NCBI GenBank assembly: GCA_030603805.1
Contig: JAUVXD010000001.1
Location: 129,518 to 193,517 of the forward strand
Source: Acholeplasmataceae bacterium
GTDB taxonomy: Bacteria; Bacillota_I; Bacilli_A; Acholeplasmatales; Acholeplasmataceae
Reading direction: 5' to 3'
Length of the DNA stretch: 64,000 nt
Of the stretch, positions 26,852 to 38,842 are shown in pieces. Within the stretch, counting starts at the first letter, position 1. Every line of letters starts with the position of its first letter. Below the pieces are notes generated by a model, which did no database searches, was not told the DNA's origin, and saw only the letters and a program-made list of their open reading frames with translations. The translations under genes and the position numbers were made by a program.

Positions 26852-26880
26852 TTTATAGTTTAACAGGTCTTAGACCTAAA
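26852..26880 (-). promoter_or_regulatory. Putative guaBA promoter with a palindromic operator in its spacer
   Basis: Minus strand TTTAGG, 17 bases, TATAAA. The spacer is nearly filled by AGGTCT-A-AGACCT (26865-26877), a perfect 6-bp inverted repeat well placed to block RNA polymerase. The -35 match is weak. Confidence 0.45.
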
Positions 26881-26920
26881 TGGTAGATAAAATTTAGAGA
26901 ATACGTTTTCTATTATGAAA

Positions 26921-27598
26921 TTAGATCGGTAAATAGATGATTTGAAAGAGTAAAAAGATTGATATCATAAAGCCAATCATCCAAAAATCTTCTAAGAATG
27001 CATACATAGGAGCCACCTCACTGGGGACTTCTCTTAAAAAGAGATGATTTGCATCGATTAAGAAATTGATGGGATACATGATGAGTGCATAAATGAATAA
27101 AATTAAACTTGATTTTAAGATATCTTTATAAGTAATCGTAAACTTTGAAACGATTAAAAGATACAAGTTACCGAGCATGAAAAACCCATGATTTCCAAAA
27201 TAATGAATGAATCTGAAATGTGGGAAGCTGAATGTTTGATCTGCAACAATCAAACTGATCAAAGCACCTGCTATTGCCCATGGGAAAATGATTTTGAAGA
27301 CTTTTTCGTTTTTGGTCCAAAGCGTATAAGCTGTGACATACATTGAGATTGCACAGACACCGAAAGGTAAGAGGCTCGTTTGAAACCCTCCACGAGAAAG
27401 TGACCAAGCATAAAACGTCCATTCTAAAACAATCATCAAGATTGCAATACTTCTACGTAAGATGAGATCAATTCTCGGTGTGATTCTGTTTTTGAAAATG
27501 ATAATACCAATAAAAAGTAGCAAAAAGAATACTAAAGCTATACTATGCTCTATACCGAACCATTGAAATGTTTCATAGAGATTATCAAATAAAAACAT
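26921..27598 (-). CDS. YwaF/TMEM164-type integral membrane protein
   Basis: A 225-residue protein with about seven membrane helices. The stretch LLPFGVCAISMYVTAYTLW and the later FSFPHFRFIHYFGNHG match the YwaF (TIGR02206) pattern, whose eukaryotic relative TMEM164 is a Cys-dependent lipid acyltransferase. The Cys and the HYFGNH histidines are kept here. I start at ATG 27598 after AGGTGG; an ATG four codons earlier overlaps that SD. It follows the trpB terminator. A lipid-related role is only inference. Confidence 0.75.
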   Translation of the reverse strand: MFLFDNLYETFQWFGIEHSIALVFFLLLFIGIIIFKNRITPRIDLILRRSIAILMIVLEWTFYAWSLSRGGFQTSLLPFGVCAISMYVTAYTLWTKNEKVFKIIFPWAIAGALISLIVADQTFSFPHFRFIHYFGNHGFFMLGNLYLLIVSKFTITYKDILKSSLILFIYALIMYPINFLIDANHLFLREVPSEVAPMYAFLEDFWMIGFMISIFLLFQIIYLPI

Positions 27599-27633
27599 AA
27601 GCCACCTCATCGTCTTTTACTCTCATTATATGA

Positions 27634-27664
27634 TAAAAAAGAAGAAACTAAACCGAAGTTTAGT
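27634..27664 (-). terminator. Terminator of trpB
   Basis: Stem ACTAAAC/GTTTAGT (27658-27664 with 27647-27653), TTCG loop, then TTCTTCTTTTTT on the minus strand. Confidence 0.88.
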
Positions 27665-27672
27665 CCCTTTTT

Positions 27673-28848
27673 TTAGTCATGAAGTTTTTGACCTCGGTAC
27701 TCGGCAACTTGTTTCACATCTTTATCGCCTCGGCCTGATAAATTAATCACTAATATTTGATCTTTTCTCATGTGAGGTGCGACCTTAATGGCTTGTGCAA
27801 CTGCATGTGAGGACTCAATCGCTGGAATAATGCCTTCTTTTTTTGCTAAATACTCAAATGCACGCACAGCTTCTTCATCAGTGATTGCCACATATTCAAC
27901 GCGACCATCTTCTTTAAGCTTGGCATGTTCAGGTCCCACACCGGGATAATCTAGTCCTGCTGAAATCGAGTGGACTGGAGAGATGGATCCATCATCTTCC
28001 AAGAGGACTAGCGTTTGCATCCCGTGAATGACACCTGTTTTTCCTAAAGTCATGGTTGCTGCATGCAACTTGGTTTCAACACCTAAGCCACCACCTTCAG
28101 CACCAATCAATCTTACATTTGGATCATCAATAAAGGCATAAAATGCACCAATCGCATTTGAACCACCACCAATACATGCAATCACTGCATCAGGGTTTCG
28201 ACCTTCTAAGTCTAATAATTGTTCCTTAATTTCATATCCAATGACACTTTGGAAATCCCTAACCATGATGGGATATGGGTGAGGACCTACCGCTGAACCG
28301 ATGAGATAAAAAGTATCCTCTAGTTCCTCGCTCCATGTGATCAGTGCACTATCGACTGCTTCCTTAAGGGTTTTTAGTCCCAACTCAACAGAAACAACTT
28401 TCGCACCTAAGAGTTCCATCCGGTAAACATTGAGGGCTTGTTTTTTAATATCGACAGCACCCATATGGATTTCACATTCAAGTCCAAAGAGGGCTGCGGC
28501 TGTTGCTGTTGCTACGCCATGTTGGCCAGCACCTGTTTCTGCAATCAACTTCTTTTTACCCATACGCTTTGCGAGTAAAGCTTGACCAAGCACATTGTTG
28601 ATTTTGTGAGCACCGGTATGATTTAAATCCTCGCGCTTTAAGTAAATTCGCGCACCACCTAAATCTTCAGTCATGTTTTTTGCATAGTATAGAAGACTAG
28701 GTCTATTGGCATAATGGTTTAAGTAATATGATAACTCCATCTTAAACTCTCTATCAAGCTTATACGTGTTATAAGCCTCTTCAACTTCTTTGACCGCTTT
28801 TAAAATGTGGTCTGGGACAAACTGTCCGCCAAACTTGCCAAACTCCAT
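27673..28848 (-). CDS. trpB: Tryptophan synthase beta chain, without a trpA neighbour
   Basis: Condenses indole with L-serine to tryptophan using PLP. The 391 residues start [12 protein letters not shown] and carry the PLP lysine in HTGAHKINN (Lys82), [12 protein letters not shown] and the phosphate-binding GGGSNAIG. It looks like the usual TrpB1 subfamily, not TrpB2. I start at ATG 28848 after GAGGAAAAAG; the longer frame reads into the T-box terminator. There is no trpA or other trp gene nearby: it is flanked by its leader and a terminator. It may salvage indole or use a distant alpha chain. Confidence 0.95.
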   Translation of the reverse strand: MEFGKFGGQFVPDHILKAVKEVEEAYNTYKLDREFKMELSYYLNHYANRPSLLYYAKNMTEDLGGARIYLKREDLNHTGAHKINNVLGQALLAKRMGKKKLIAETGAGQHGVATATAAALFGLECEIHMGAVDIKKQALNVYRMELLGAKVVSVELGLKTLKEAVDSALITWSEELEDTFYLIGSAVGPHPYPIMVRDFQSVIGYEIKEQLLDLEGRNPDAVIACIGGGSNAIGAFYAFIDDPNVRLIGAEGGGLGVETKLHAATMTLGKTGVIHGMQTLVLLEDDGSISPVHSISAGLDYPGVGPEHAKLKEDGRVEYVAITDEEAVRAFEYLAKKEGIIPAIESSHAVAQAIKVAPHMRKDQILVINLSGRGDKDVKQVAEYRGQKLHD

Positions 28849-28897
28849 CTTTTTCCTCGTTTTCTGTCTTTCCTTTGAGTACTTGTACTTGGGAAAC

Positions 28898-29178
28898 AAA
28901 AAAAGCTATTCGTCATGCATATCTAAAGATATGTCTTGGGACGAATAGCTCGTGGTGCCACCCAATTTTAAGAATTTCAATCAATTCTCCTTAACAAAAT
29001 ACGCCATCATTGAAGACTTAATATTTTTGCTCTATAACGGGAGCTCCCGGCTCAAGCTACTTTTATGTTCACCCTGCTTCTCATGAGGCCATTCACGCTT
29101 AATTCATAGACTCGTCTTCCACCATCACGAGCTCGCTAACTCATCTTTAAGCGTTACTTTACTCAATCATCGAATTTA
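28898..29178 (-). promoter_or_regulatory. T-box leader of trpB, tryptophan specifier
   Basis: Fills the 388-base gap upstream of trpB. On the minus strand it has a Stem I with the apical GATGGTGGAAGAC element, GAATGGCCTCATGAG on the 3' side of Stem I (TGG, the Trp codon, as specifier), the T-box GGGTGGCACCACG (28952-28964) and a terminator stem AGCTATTCGTC/GACGAATAGCT (28940-28950 with 28904-28914) followed by seven T. Uncharged tRNA-Trp should stabilise the antiterminator and switch trpB on. Confidence 0.92.
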
Positions 29179-29183
29179 GGTTT

Positions 29184-29212
29184 ATTATACACACTTCACT
29201 ATGCTAAATCAA
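29184..29212 (-). promoter_or_regulatory. SigA-type promoter of the trpB T-box transcript
   Basis: Minus strand TTGATT, 17 bases, TATAAT. Confidence 0.88.
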
Positions 29213-29236
29213 TAGAGAAGCAAAGAAATTTATCTT

Positions 29237-30367
29237 TTATGATCCTGTTTTTACGTTATTGACCATTAAGTTAAGCTTTGAAATAATTGCTTGATCTAAA
29301 TTGGCGAGTGGAATACCTCTAAAATCTGGGGTATCCTCATAATATTCCATATAAGCTCTAGCCCAGTTTTTTTCCCAGTCTTCATCACCTGTGTATCCTA
29401 CAATCATATCGTAGGTCACTTGAAGTGGTGTTGCATAACCAATGACTGATGCATTTAAATACGCCATTTCAGGATCTAAAAAGAAATCAATAAATTTATG
29501 CGCCAAATCGACATGTCGTGCATTTTTTGGAATCACAAAGGCGTCCATAAAGGCCAAAGTCGTATCTGGAATAAAAATATCATAGGTAATCTCATCATAT
29601 GAGATGCCTTCACCTAAATCCACATAAAGCATATCTAAGAAATCTCCAGTCCAAACAAAAGCAAGATCTAAGTTGTTTGCTGCGATACTTTTTTTGAGCT
29701 GATCATCGGCCCACGTAATGAAATTAGCATTTTTGATGGTATCAAAAGCAAGTGTTAATTGAGCTTCATTAAAGGAGTTAGGATCGATATCGTTATAAAT
29801 CATGGCAGCTGCATAAGCAAATTGTGCGGTATCATACATGCCGGTTCTTGTGCCTTCTGGTCTCAGTGATGGATTAAAATATGCTTGCCATTGATGGGTC
29901 TCTAAAGCTTCTTTTAAACCAGGTTTTAATTTGTTATACATGAGCCCAAATGTTCCCCAAAAATATGGGACATGATAGTTTTCTGTGCCTTCTAGCATGG
30001 TACTTCTAATACTTTCAAGCCCCTGTAAATAAGGATTATTGATGGGATCATAGTTTTCAAGCTGATCGAAATCTATTTCTTGAAGGAGTCCTTTGACCAT
30101 CATTTTTTCAATCATATAATCACTTGGAAGAATTAAATCATAAGCGGTTGTCCCACTTTTAAGTTTAGAGTAGAAAAGTTCATTGGAGTCTGCAATCGAA
30201 ATCGAGACTTCAACGCCATACTTTTCTTCGAAAAGCATGACCACTTCATCATTGATATATTCACCCCAGTTTAAGATTAAGAGTTTATTTTTCATGGTGC
30301 AAGCAGATAGAAATAAAGTTCCAAATAAGAGGATGAGTAAAACCATCGCATATTTAATGTTTTTCAT
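29237..30367 (-). CDS. potD: Spermidine/putrescine-binding lipoprotein
   Basis: A 376-residue periplasmic-type receptor anchored as a lipoprotein (lipobox LFLSAC, Cys23). The mature start KLLILNWGEYINDEVV and the later SDYMIEKM and DAFVIPKNARH are typical of PotD/PotF. It overlaps potC by 14 bases and is last in the potABCD operon. I find no clear terminator before the trpB promoter. Confidence 0.95.
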   Translation of the reverse strand: MKNIKYAMVLLILLFGTLFLSACTMKNKLLILNWGEYINDEVVMLFEEKYGVEVSISIADSNELFYSKLKSGTTAYDLILPSDYMIEKMMVKGLLQEIDFDQLENYDPINNPYLQGLESIRSTMLEGTENYHVPYFWGTFGLMYNKLKPGLKEALETHQWQAYFNPSLRPEGTRTGMYDTAQFAYAAAMIYNDIDPNSFNEAQLTLAFDTIKNANFITWADDQLKKSIAANNLDLAFVWTGDFLDMLYVDLGEGISYDEITYDIFIPDTTLAFMDAFVIPKNARHVDLAHKFIDFFLDPEMAYLNASVIGYATPLQVTYDMIVGYTGDEDWEKNWARAYMEYYEDTPDFRGIPLANLDQAIISKLNLMVNNVKTGS

Positions 30368-31220
30368 TGGGCTTTCCTTTCTTATTTAAGATGTGATAAA
30401 GGTATAAGATACCAACTGTCATTAAAGTAAGCAACGTCGAAAATGCATAAACTGAAGGTGTTAAAGAACGTCGACCAATCGAACCATAGACCCAAATGGA
30501 TAAATTATCGAAACCATTGCCTGTGGTGTAGTATGATATGACGAAGTCATCCACACTCATGGTGAATGCTAAAAGCATACCTGAGAAAATGCCTGCAGTA
30601 ATCGCTGGAACGATGACTTTATAAAGCGCACGATAAGGTTTAACACCTAAATCAAGTGCAGCATCCATTAAATTAGGATCTGTTTCCTTAAGCTTTGGAA
30701 GCACACTTAAAATGACATAAGGTAGCGTGAAAAATAAATGCGCCATAATGAGGGTAATCGGTCCAAAAATATAAGGAAATACTGGAAGTAATAATGAGAA
30801 TACAAGCATTAATGAAATCCCTGTAACAATATCAGCATTGAGTAAGGGGATATTGTTAAATAGCATAATTTTTTGTCTAGTTTTCTTCTCAAATGAGTAA
30901 ATCCCAACAGCAATCAGCGTCCCTAAGATGGTTGAAAGGAGGGTTGCAATCATCGATGTGACCATGGTGTTTTGAATGGCATTTGCTAAGGATCTAACTT
31001 CAAACATTTGAACATACCACTTCAAGGTAAATCGACCAAATGAAGTCACTGAAGGCGATGAGTTGACTGATTGGATCGCAAGTACGATCACAGAAAGATA
31101 TAACATCAAAAATGTCAAAGAAACGATCGCGATTTTAAAGATTCGATAAGCTTTTCTTAGAATGGGATAGTCTTTATATCCATATTCTTCTAAGGTTGCA
31201 CGTGGATAGTTTGTCATCAT
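30354..31220 (-). CDS. potC: Spermidine/putrescine ABC permease
   Basis: A 288-residue permease with about six helices and the EAA-type loop MDAALDLGVKPYRALYKVIV, which docks on the ATPase. Two ATGs are adjacent at the start; the stop of potB overlaps them (ATGA). Pairs with PotB. Confidence 0.94.
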   Translation of the reverse strand: MMTNYPRATLEEYGYKDYPILRKAYRIFKIAIVSLTFLMLYLSVIVLAIQSVNSSPSVTSFGRFTLKWYVQMFEVRSLANAIQNTMVTSMIATLLSTILGTLIAVGIYSFEKKTRQKIMLFNNIPLLNADIVTGISLMLVFSLLLPVFPYIFGPITLIMAHLFFTLPYVILSVLPKLKETDPNLMDAALDLGVKPYRALYKVIVPAITAGIFSGMLLAFTMSVDDFVISYYTTGNGFDNLSIWVYGSIGRRSLTPSVYAFSTLLTLMTVGILYLYHILNKKGKPNEKH

Positions 31221-32041
31221 AATAAAGTCTCTCCTTCCTTATCAACTTTTGATACCGTCAGTAAAGCACCTAAAATGAAGAGTAAAATCACAATCGCAAG
31301 CAGTGATCCAAAATTATAATCCATGTTTCTAAATGCTTGCTCAATCACATTACCTATGAGTAAGATATTACCCGCACCTAAAATCTCAGGAATTGCAAAT
31401 CCACTCATTGAAGGTAAAAAAACTAAAATAGAGCCGGTTGCAACACCTTTAAGTGAAAGCGGGAAAATCACTTTCCAAAACTTTTCAATGGGTGTTAGTC
31501 CTAAATCGAGTGCAGCTTCTTCTAAAGAGTAATCAATTTTTTCTAACGCTGTATAAATGGGTAAAATCATGAATGGCAAATAGGTAAAGACCAATCCAAT
31601 AATGACAGCGGGTGGTGTCCCAATGATATCAATACCAAGTCCTGTACCAAAGATACTTGTTAAGATGTTATTAGATTGCATCAAGTTAAAAAGTGCTTCA
31701 GTTCTCAGTAATAAGTTAGACCACATAGGTAAAATGAAAATGGTTAAAATAAGAAATTTATTCTTAAATTTGGACTTAAAGACTGTATAAGCCACAAAAT
31801 ATCCTAATATTAAGCAAATGAGGGTTGTGATGCCTGCATAAAATAATGAGTTACCAAACGCGACTAAGGTCGATCTTTCTAAAAGCATTGAAAATTGGTC
31901 AAATGTGAAATAACCTTCTTCAAACGATAAACCTTCAGAAAAAGCAAAGGATAAAATCAGCATGACAAGCATCGGTAAAATCGCAAGCAGTCCAAGCCAA
32001 ACAATATAAGGCTTAGCAAGTATTTTAAACGACTTGATCAT
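31217..32041 (-). CDS. potB: Spermidine/putrescine ABC permease
   Basis: A 274-residue permease with six predicted helices and the EAA loop LEEAALDLGLTPIEKFWKVI. It overlaps potA by 17 bases and potC by 4, indicating translational coupling. Confidence 0.94.
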   Translation of the reverse strand: MIKSFKILAKPYIVWLGLLAILPMLVMLILSFAFSEGLSFEEGYFTFDQFSMLLERSTLVAFGNSLFYAGITTLICLILGYFVAYTVFKSKFKNKFLILTIFILPMWSNLLLRTEALFNLMQSNNILTSIFGTGLGIDIIGTPPAVIIGLVFTYLPFMILPIYTALEKIDYSLEEAALDLGLTPIEKFWKVIFPLSLKGVATGSILVFLPSMSGFAIPEILGAGNILLIGNVIEQAFRNMDYNFGSLLAIVILLFILGALLTVSKVDKEGETLL

Positions 32042-33146
32042 CTTTAGATACCTTCATTAAATGAACCTCATAAGGGTCAACTGCAAGTCCAATGGCATCT
32101 CCCACTTGATAAGATTCATAGGTGTTGACATTGAGTTCTAATCCACCAACATCGACAGAGAGTTCATTATGAACACCTTTAAAGATGGCAGATGTGACAA
32201 CCCCTTTAAGTTTAGCCTTCTCAAGATCAACAACATCCCAGTCTTCAGGTCTTATGACGACATCGACAGCTTCTAAATCGTTAAAGATATACCCAGTGCA
32301 CTTGAATTCTGTATCAAGAAACTTCACTGTATCTTTCTTTAAATAAGTTCCAGAAATGATATTGGTTTCACCAATAAAATTCGCTACATAACGATTGACT
32401 GGTTCATTATAGATTTGCTTAGGTGTACCGAGTTGTTCGATAATACCTTCTTTCATAACCACAATTCGGTCACTCATCGTCATCGCTTCTTCTTGGTCAT
32501 GGGTGACAAAGATGAAGGTGATGCCGAGTTTTCTTTGCATATCTTTGAGTTCATATTGCATGTTTTGACGTAGTTTTAAGTCAAGGGCAGCTAATGGTTC
32601 ATCTAAGAGTAAAATTTGAGGCTTATTGACGACTGCACGAGCTAATGCGACACGTTGTGCTTGTCCACCTGAGATTTGTGTAATCTTTCTGTTTTCAAAT
32701 CCTGTAAGTTTGACAAGCTTTAATGCGTCTTTAACAGCTTCATCAATCTTTTGTGCAATAACTTTCTTCAGTGCTTTTTTATCTTCCATGGGTGCGATAT
32801 TAAAAAATTTCAGCAAATAAGCTTCATCTCTGTTTTTTAATCCAAAAGCAACATTTTCATAAATGTTTAAATGAGGAAAGAGGGCATATTTCTGAAATAC
32901 TGTATTGATAGGCCTTGCAAATGGAGGTAGGTCGTTAAAGATTTTTCCGTTAATGATGATTGAGCCTTCATTGGGTGTTTCAAAGCCACCAATCATTCTA
33001 AGTGTTGTAGTCTTGCCGCAACCAGAAGGTCCGAGCAAGGTGATAAATTCATTTTCAAAAATGGTGAGATTCAAATCTTTGACGATCACATCTTCGTCGA
33101 ATATCTTGGTGATGTGTGATAATTCAATAATCACTTTTTTGTCCAC
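32025..33146 (-). CDS. potA: Spermidine/putrescine ABC ATPase
   Basis: A 373-residue ATPase with Walker A GPSGCGKTTTL, signature ISGGQAQRVALARA, LLDEPLAALDLK and the H-loop FVTHDQEEAMT, followed by a TOBE regulatory domain. A lysine-rich insertion lies around residues 105-135, between the Q-loop and the signature. It starts at GTG with SD GGAGG 8 bases upstream, first in potABCD. Confidence 0.95.
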   Translation of the reverse strand: MDKKVIIELSHITKIFDEDVIVKDLNLTIFENEFITLLGPSGCGKTTTLRMIGGFETPNEGSIIINGKIFNDLPPFARPINTVFQKYALFPHLNIYENVAFGLKNRDEAYLLKFFNIAPMEDKKALKKVIAQKIDEAVKDALKLVKLTGFENRKITQISGGQAQRVALARAVVNKPQILLLDEPLAALDLKLRQNMQYELKDMQRKLGITFIFVTHDQEEAMTMSDRIVVMKEGIIEQLGTPKQIYNEPVNRYVANFIGETNIISGTYLKKDTVKFLDTEFKCTGYIFNDLEAVDVVIRPEDWDVVDLEKAKLKGVVTSAIFKGVHNELSVDVGGLELNVNTYESYQVGDAIGLAVDPYEVHLMKVSKDDQVV

Positions 33147-33182
33147 TTTAAAAACCTCCGTTTATTTGATTTACAATCGAGA

Positions 33183-33210
33183 ATTATATACCTTTTTTTT
33201 GAAATTGCAA
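33183..33210 (-). promoter_or_regulatory. Promoter of potABCD
   Basis: Minus strand TTGCAA, 16 bases, TATAAT, 36 bases upstream of the GTG start. The remaining bases to 33337 show no further structure. Confidence 0.75.
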
Positions 33211-33337
33211 TAGATTATTCTAAAATCATAAATCATTTTTTTTATCATAGCGATAACCGCTTTATAAAGGGCTCCAATTGAGTTTATAGACGCTTAGAAA
33301 TCTAAACCGTTTTCATAAGCATTTTATATATATAAAA

Positions 33338-33362
33338 GAAAAAACTGCACACGATGTGCAGT
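33338..33362 (-). terminator. Terminator after the 235-residue membrane protein
   Basis: Perfect 8-bp stem ACTGCACA/TGTGCAGT (33355-33362 with 33344-33351) followed by six T on the minus strand, about 67 bases past the stop codon. Confidence 0.85.
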
Positions 33363-33428
33363 CAGATGATTTCATATATTTGTTTAAAAATATTCAATAA
33401 AGTAACGATTGAGATATAGTATGAATTT

Positions 33429-34136
33429 TTAAGATTTGAAGAGTTTAATAATGAATGGCAAATGCGTTAACGATAGGAGGAATATAAAGACCATGTATAA
33501 ATCAAAATTGAGGTTATAGTATTGAGAACCAAAAGGTGTATTTACAGTCGATAGATACATGAAAATTAAAGACAGAATACTGATGAAGAATAGATATTGG
33601 CTCTTTTCAACTTTTTTAATCAGTTGTGAGGATACCGAAATCAGATAAACAAATGTGATAAAGAGTGGAATCAGTAAAAAGAGCAAGTTGGTTTTAACCA
33701 TGAGGACATAGAGTAGTAAGATCCAAAAACTAAGAACATTTGTAAGCATAAATTTTTGAAAAATTTCAGGTAAAACGAGAACTTCTTGTTTCTTTTGAGT
33801 TTGATAGGCGACATAAATACCATAAACATAAAGGATGGGTGTCAATATGAGCGCATAGGGGAAAAGATACGTCAAAAGAATCAATATCGAGGATAATCCT
33901 AAAATTAAGTGATAAAGAACATGCTTTTGTCCGAGTCTTCGAGTGGATAGATAGAAAAAGAAAGTGATGAACACATTCAATATTATAGATAAGATGGGAT
34001 ACATATGCTCATTATTAAAACTTTGGACAAAACCGATCACGGTCGATATAGTTAAGGTCAACACAAAGGATATGAGTAATGTCCACTGTAATTTCTTTGT
34101 ATCGATGACAAACGTTTTTTTACCTTGTTTTTTCAC
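33429..34136 (-). CDS. Polytopic membrane protein of unknown function
   Basis: A 235-residue protein with about seven hydrophobic helices after a short basic N-terminus. No family motif is recognised. The best start is GTG 34136 (SD AAGGAG 10 bases upstream); a longer reading frame to 34169 lacks an SD. It stands alone between folC and the pot operon. Confidence 0.7.
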   Translation of the reverse strand: MKKQGKKTFVIDTKKLQWTLLISFVLTLTISTVIGFVQSFNNEHMYPILSIILNVFITFFFYLSTRRLGQKHVLYHLILGLSSILILLTYLFPYALILTPILYVYGIYVAYQTQKKQEVLVLPEIFQKFMLTNVLSFWILLLYVLMVKTNLLFLLIPLFITFVYLISVSSQLIKKVEKSQYLFFISILSLIFMYLSTVNTPFGSQYYNLNFDLYMVFIFLLSLTHLPFIIKLFKS

Positions 34137-34220
34137 AGATGTTTTTCTCCTTGATTGTATAAAAATCAAAACTAAACGATAAGAATCTATTCTTGAAACC
34201 TTAATGCTTTATGATATCAC

Positions 34221-35445
34221 TCAAAACTTCAGTTTTTTAATAAAGCCCACAAAATGAAGTGATCCAGTAATCAGTAAAATCTCGTTAGGTTCTAACTGAT
34301 TTTTTATTGTCTGAATGGCGAGTAAGGGGTCTTCTATGTAATGATGATTGGAACTTAACATGGGTCTTAAATCAACAAATCTGGAATCTGGAAAAGTTGT
34401 GACATAGATTTTTTGACTAAAGGCTTCAATGATTTTAAGCATGCCAGCAATATCTTTATCTCCTAATGCACTAAATAGGACAATGATCTTATAGTCTTTA
34501 AAGGTTGTTTTGGCACTTTCTTTGAGTGCTTCTAGTGCATGGGTATTATGGGCACCATCGATATAAACTTGTGGTGATATTTCTTCTAATCTACCCGCCC
34601 AAGAAGTCTTTTTCAATCCTTTTTGAATCGTTTGAACTTGTATATTTGGAAATAAATATTTGATGGCACGAATTGAAATAAGTGCATTTAAAAACTGATA
34701 TTTCCCAATGAGTCCTGAGGTATATAAATCATCTTGATACATAAAAGATACAGGTAAATCTGATAGAATTTGGATGTCACTTAGTGTCAAGAATTCATAA
34801 CTGTTTCCACGTTCATGAAGATAGCTTCTAAAATAGTCATGAAGTTCAGGGTCAACGGTTGTAATTAAATGATTACCAGGTTTTAAAATGCCTAATTTAT
34901 TAAAGGCAATGGACTCTAAAGTGTTTCCAAGCTGTTTCATATGATCAAACCCAATCGATGTAATTAGAGATAAATCATAGTTTAAGACATTAGTAGCATC
35001 CAGTAAGCCACCTAAACCAACTTCCATCACCATCACATCGACATTCATTTTCTTAAAATATAAGAAACTCATTAAGGTTAAAAGTTCGAAAAATGCTAAA
35101 GGTTCAGCAAATGTTTTTTCAAACGTTTCATTAAACTGATAAATGATTTCAATCAGTTCTAAAAGATCATGATCACTAATTTCTTCAAATTGAATGCGAA
35201 GTCTTTCATTAAAGCGCACCAAATAAGGTGAGGTATAGGTGCCCACCTTATATCCGGCTTCGATTAAAATATGTGAAAGATAACTCGCTACAGATCCTTT
35301 ACCATTCGTCCCTGCAATATGGATCTTCTTGATTTTTGATAAATCAATGCCTAGCATTTGATACGCACGTTCCATACGGATGAGGTCTGATTTTGGTCTG
35401 AATTTGATTCTTGTTTCGATCCAGTGGATCGCATCACTTAATTGA

Positions 35446-35453
<8 letters not shown>
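34221..35453 (-). CDS. folC: Folylpolyglutamate/dihydrofolate synthase
   Basis: Adds glutamates to folates (and in some species makes dihydrofolate). The 410 residues include the Mur-ligase-type P-loop GTNGKGSVASYLSHI, YTSPYLVRFNERL, VGLGGLLDATN and DGAHNTHA. It overlaps valS by 8 bases and is the third gene behind the Val T-box; valS-folC linkage is common in Firmicutes. Confidence 0.95.
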
Positions 35454-38008
<2,555 letters not shown>

Positions 38009-38025
<17 letters not shown>

Positions 38026-38560
38026 TTTTCTTTTTCTCCTTGTAAGTCTCAATTTTGAGTTCATACATCATGATTGGGACCATGATGCCTAAATAGTTTT
38101 TTCTCTCTTCAACATGGGTATAGGTGAACCCAGTTTTTTCAATCACACGTCTTGAACGGATATTCTCCACATAATGTCCACATAAGATGGCATCAAGCTC
38201 TAAGACTTGAAAAGCATAATCTTGGATCGCATCAACAGCCTCAGCAGCAAGTCCTAATCCCCAGTAGGTATCATCAAGGGCGTAACCCACTTCTTTTTTA
38301 TTCGCTAAAGCATTTTCTAAATTCCCTGAATGAAGACTCACCGTACCGATGATTTGATCGCTACTTTTTAAGGTCATTGCCCAGGTATCTTCTTCAGACA
38401 TCATCAGTTTCAAGATTCTAAAAGATTCCTCCACGGTTTCATGAGGTTTCCAGCCAGCTGATGGTCCGATGTTTGGTTTTTTACAGTAGGCATGAAAGTG
38501 ATCAAGATCCTCAAATTTAAGGGGTCTTAAAATCATGCGTGGTGTGACTAAAATTCTCAT
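38009..38560 (-). CDS. GNAT N-acetyltransferase, RimJ/RimL type
   Basis: A 183-residue acetyltransferase: MILRPLKFEDLDHFHAY at the N-terminus, then VGYALDDTYWGLGLAAEAV with the acetyl-CoA loop, and NIRSRRVIEKTGF near the C-terminus. I start at ATG 38560 with GAGGTG upstream. It is the first gene after the Val T-box, co-transcribed with valS and folC. Its substrate is unknown; protein N-terminal acetylation and small-molecule acetylation are both possible. Confidence 0.88.
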
Positions 38561-38577
38561 ATGCACCTCAAATAAAT

Positions 38578-38803
38578 AAAAAAGTCCTTAAAAAAATCTA
38601 AGGACGAATGATCGCGGTACCACCTTAGTTCTAGAATAAAAATTCTAGCCCTCAATCTCTTTAACGCAGAGTGACGCACAAAACTACTCAAAAGTTCATC
38701 TTGCGAGCTCCAAGGCGACCTTCATGATAGCTTATCAGATGTTGCACCAACCCATCTGTCTCTATGAAAAGCTTCATCACTACTCTTCCTCTTCATGGCT
38801 TCT
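38578..38803 (-). promoter_or_regulatory. T-box leader of GNAT-valS-folC, valine specifier
   Basis: On the minus strand: Stem I with the GGTTGGTGCAACATC apical element, GAAGGTCGCCTTGGAG with GTC (Val) as specifier, the T-box AAGGTGGTACCGCG, and a terminator stem GTCCTTA/TAAGGAC (38599-38605 with 38584-38590) followed by T. It fills the 280-base gap upstream of the acetyltransferase gene. Confidence 0.92.
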
Positions 38804-38809
38804 ATGATG

Positions 38810-38838
38810 ATTTTAGCATATCTTATGTTGCTTTACAA
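38810..38838 (-). promoter_or_regulatory. SigA-type promoter of the Val T-box transcript
   Basis: Minus strand TTGTAA, 17 bases, TAAAAT. It begins 4 bases after the zupT stop, with no zupT terminator visible, so zupT readthrough would enter the T-box. Confidence 0.8.
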
Positions 38839-38842
38839 GGTA

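Noticed and set aside
34181-34220. Terminator after folC
   Set aside because: An AAGAAT/ATTCTT repeat is seen but the loop is too small and the T run too weak for a confident call.
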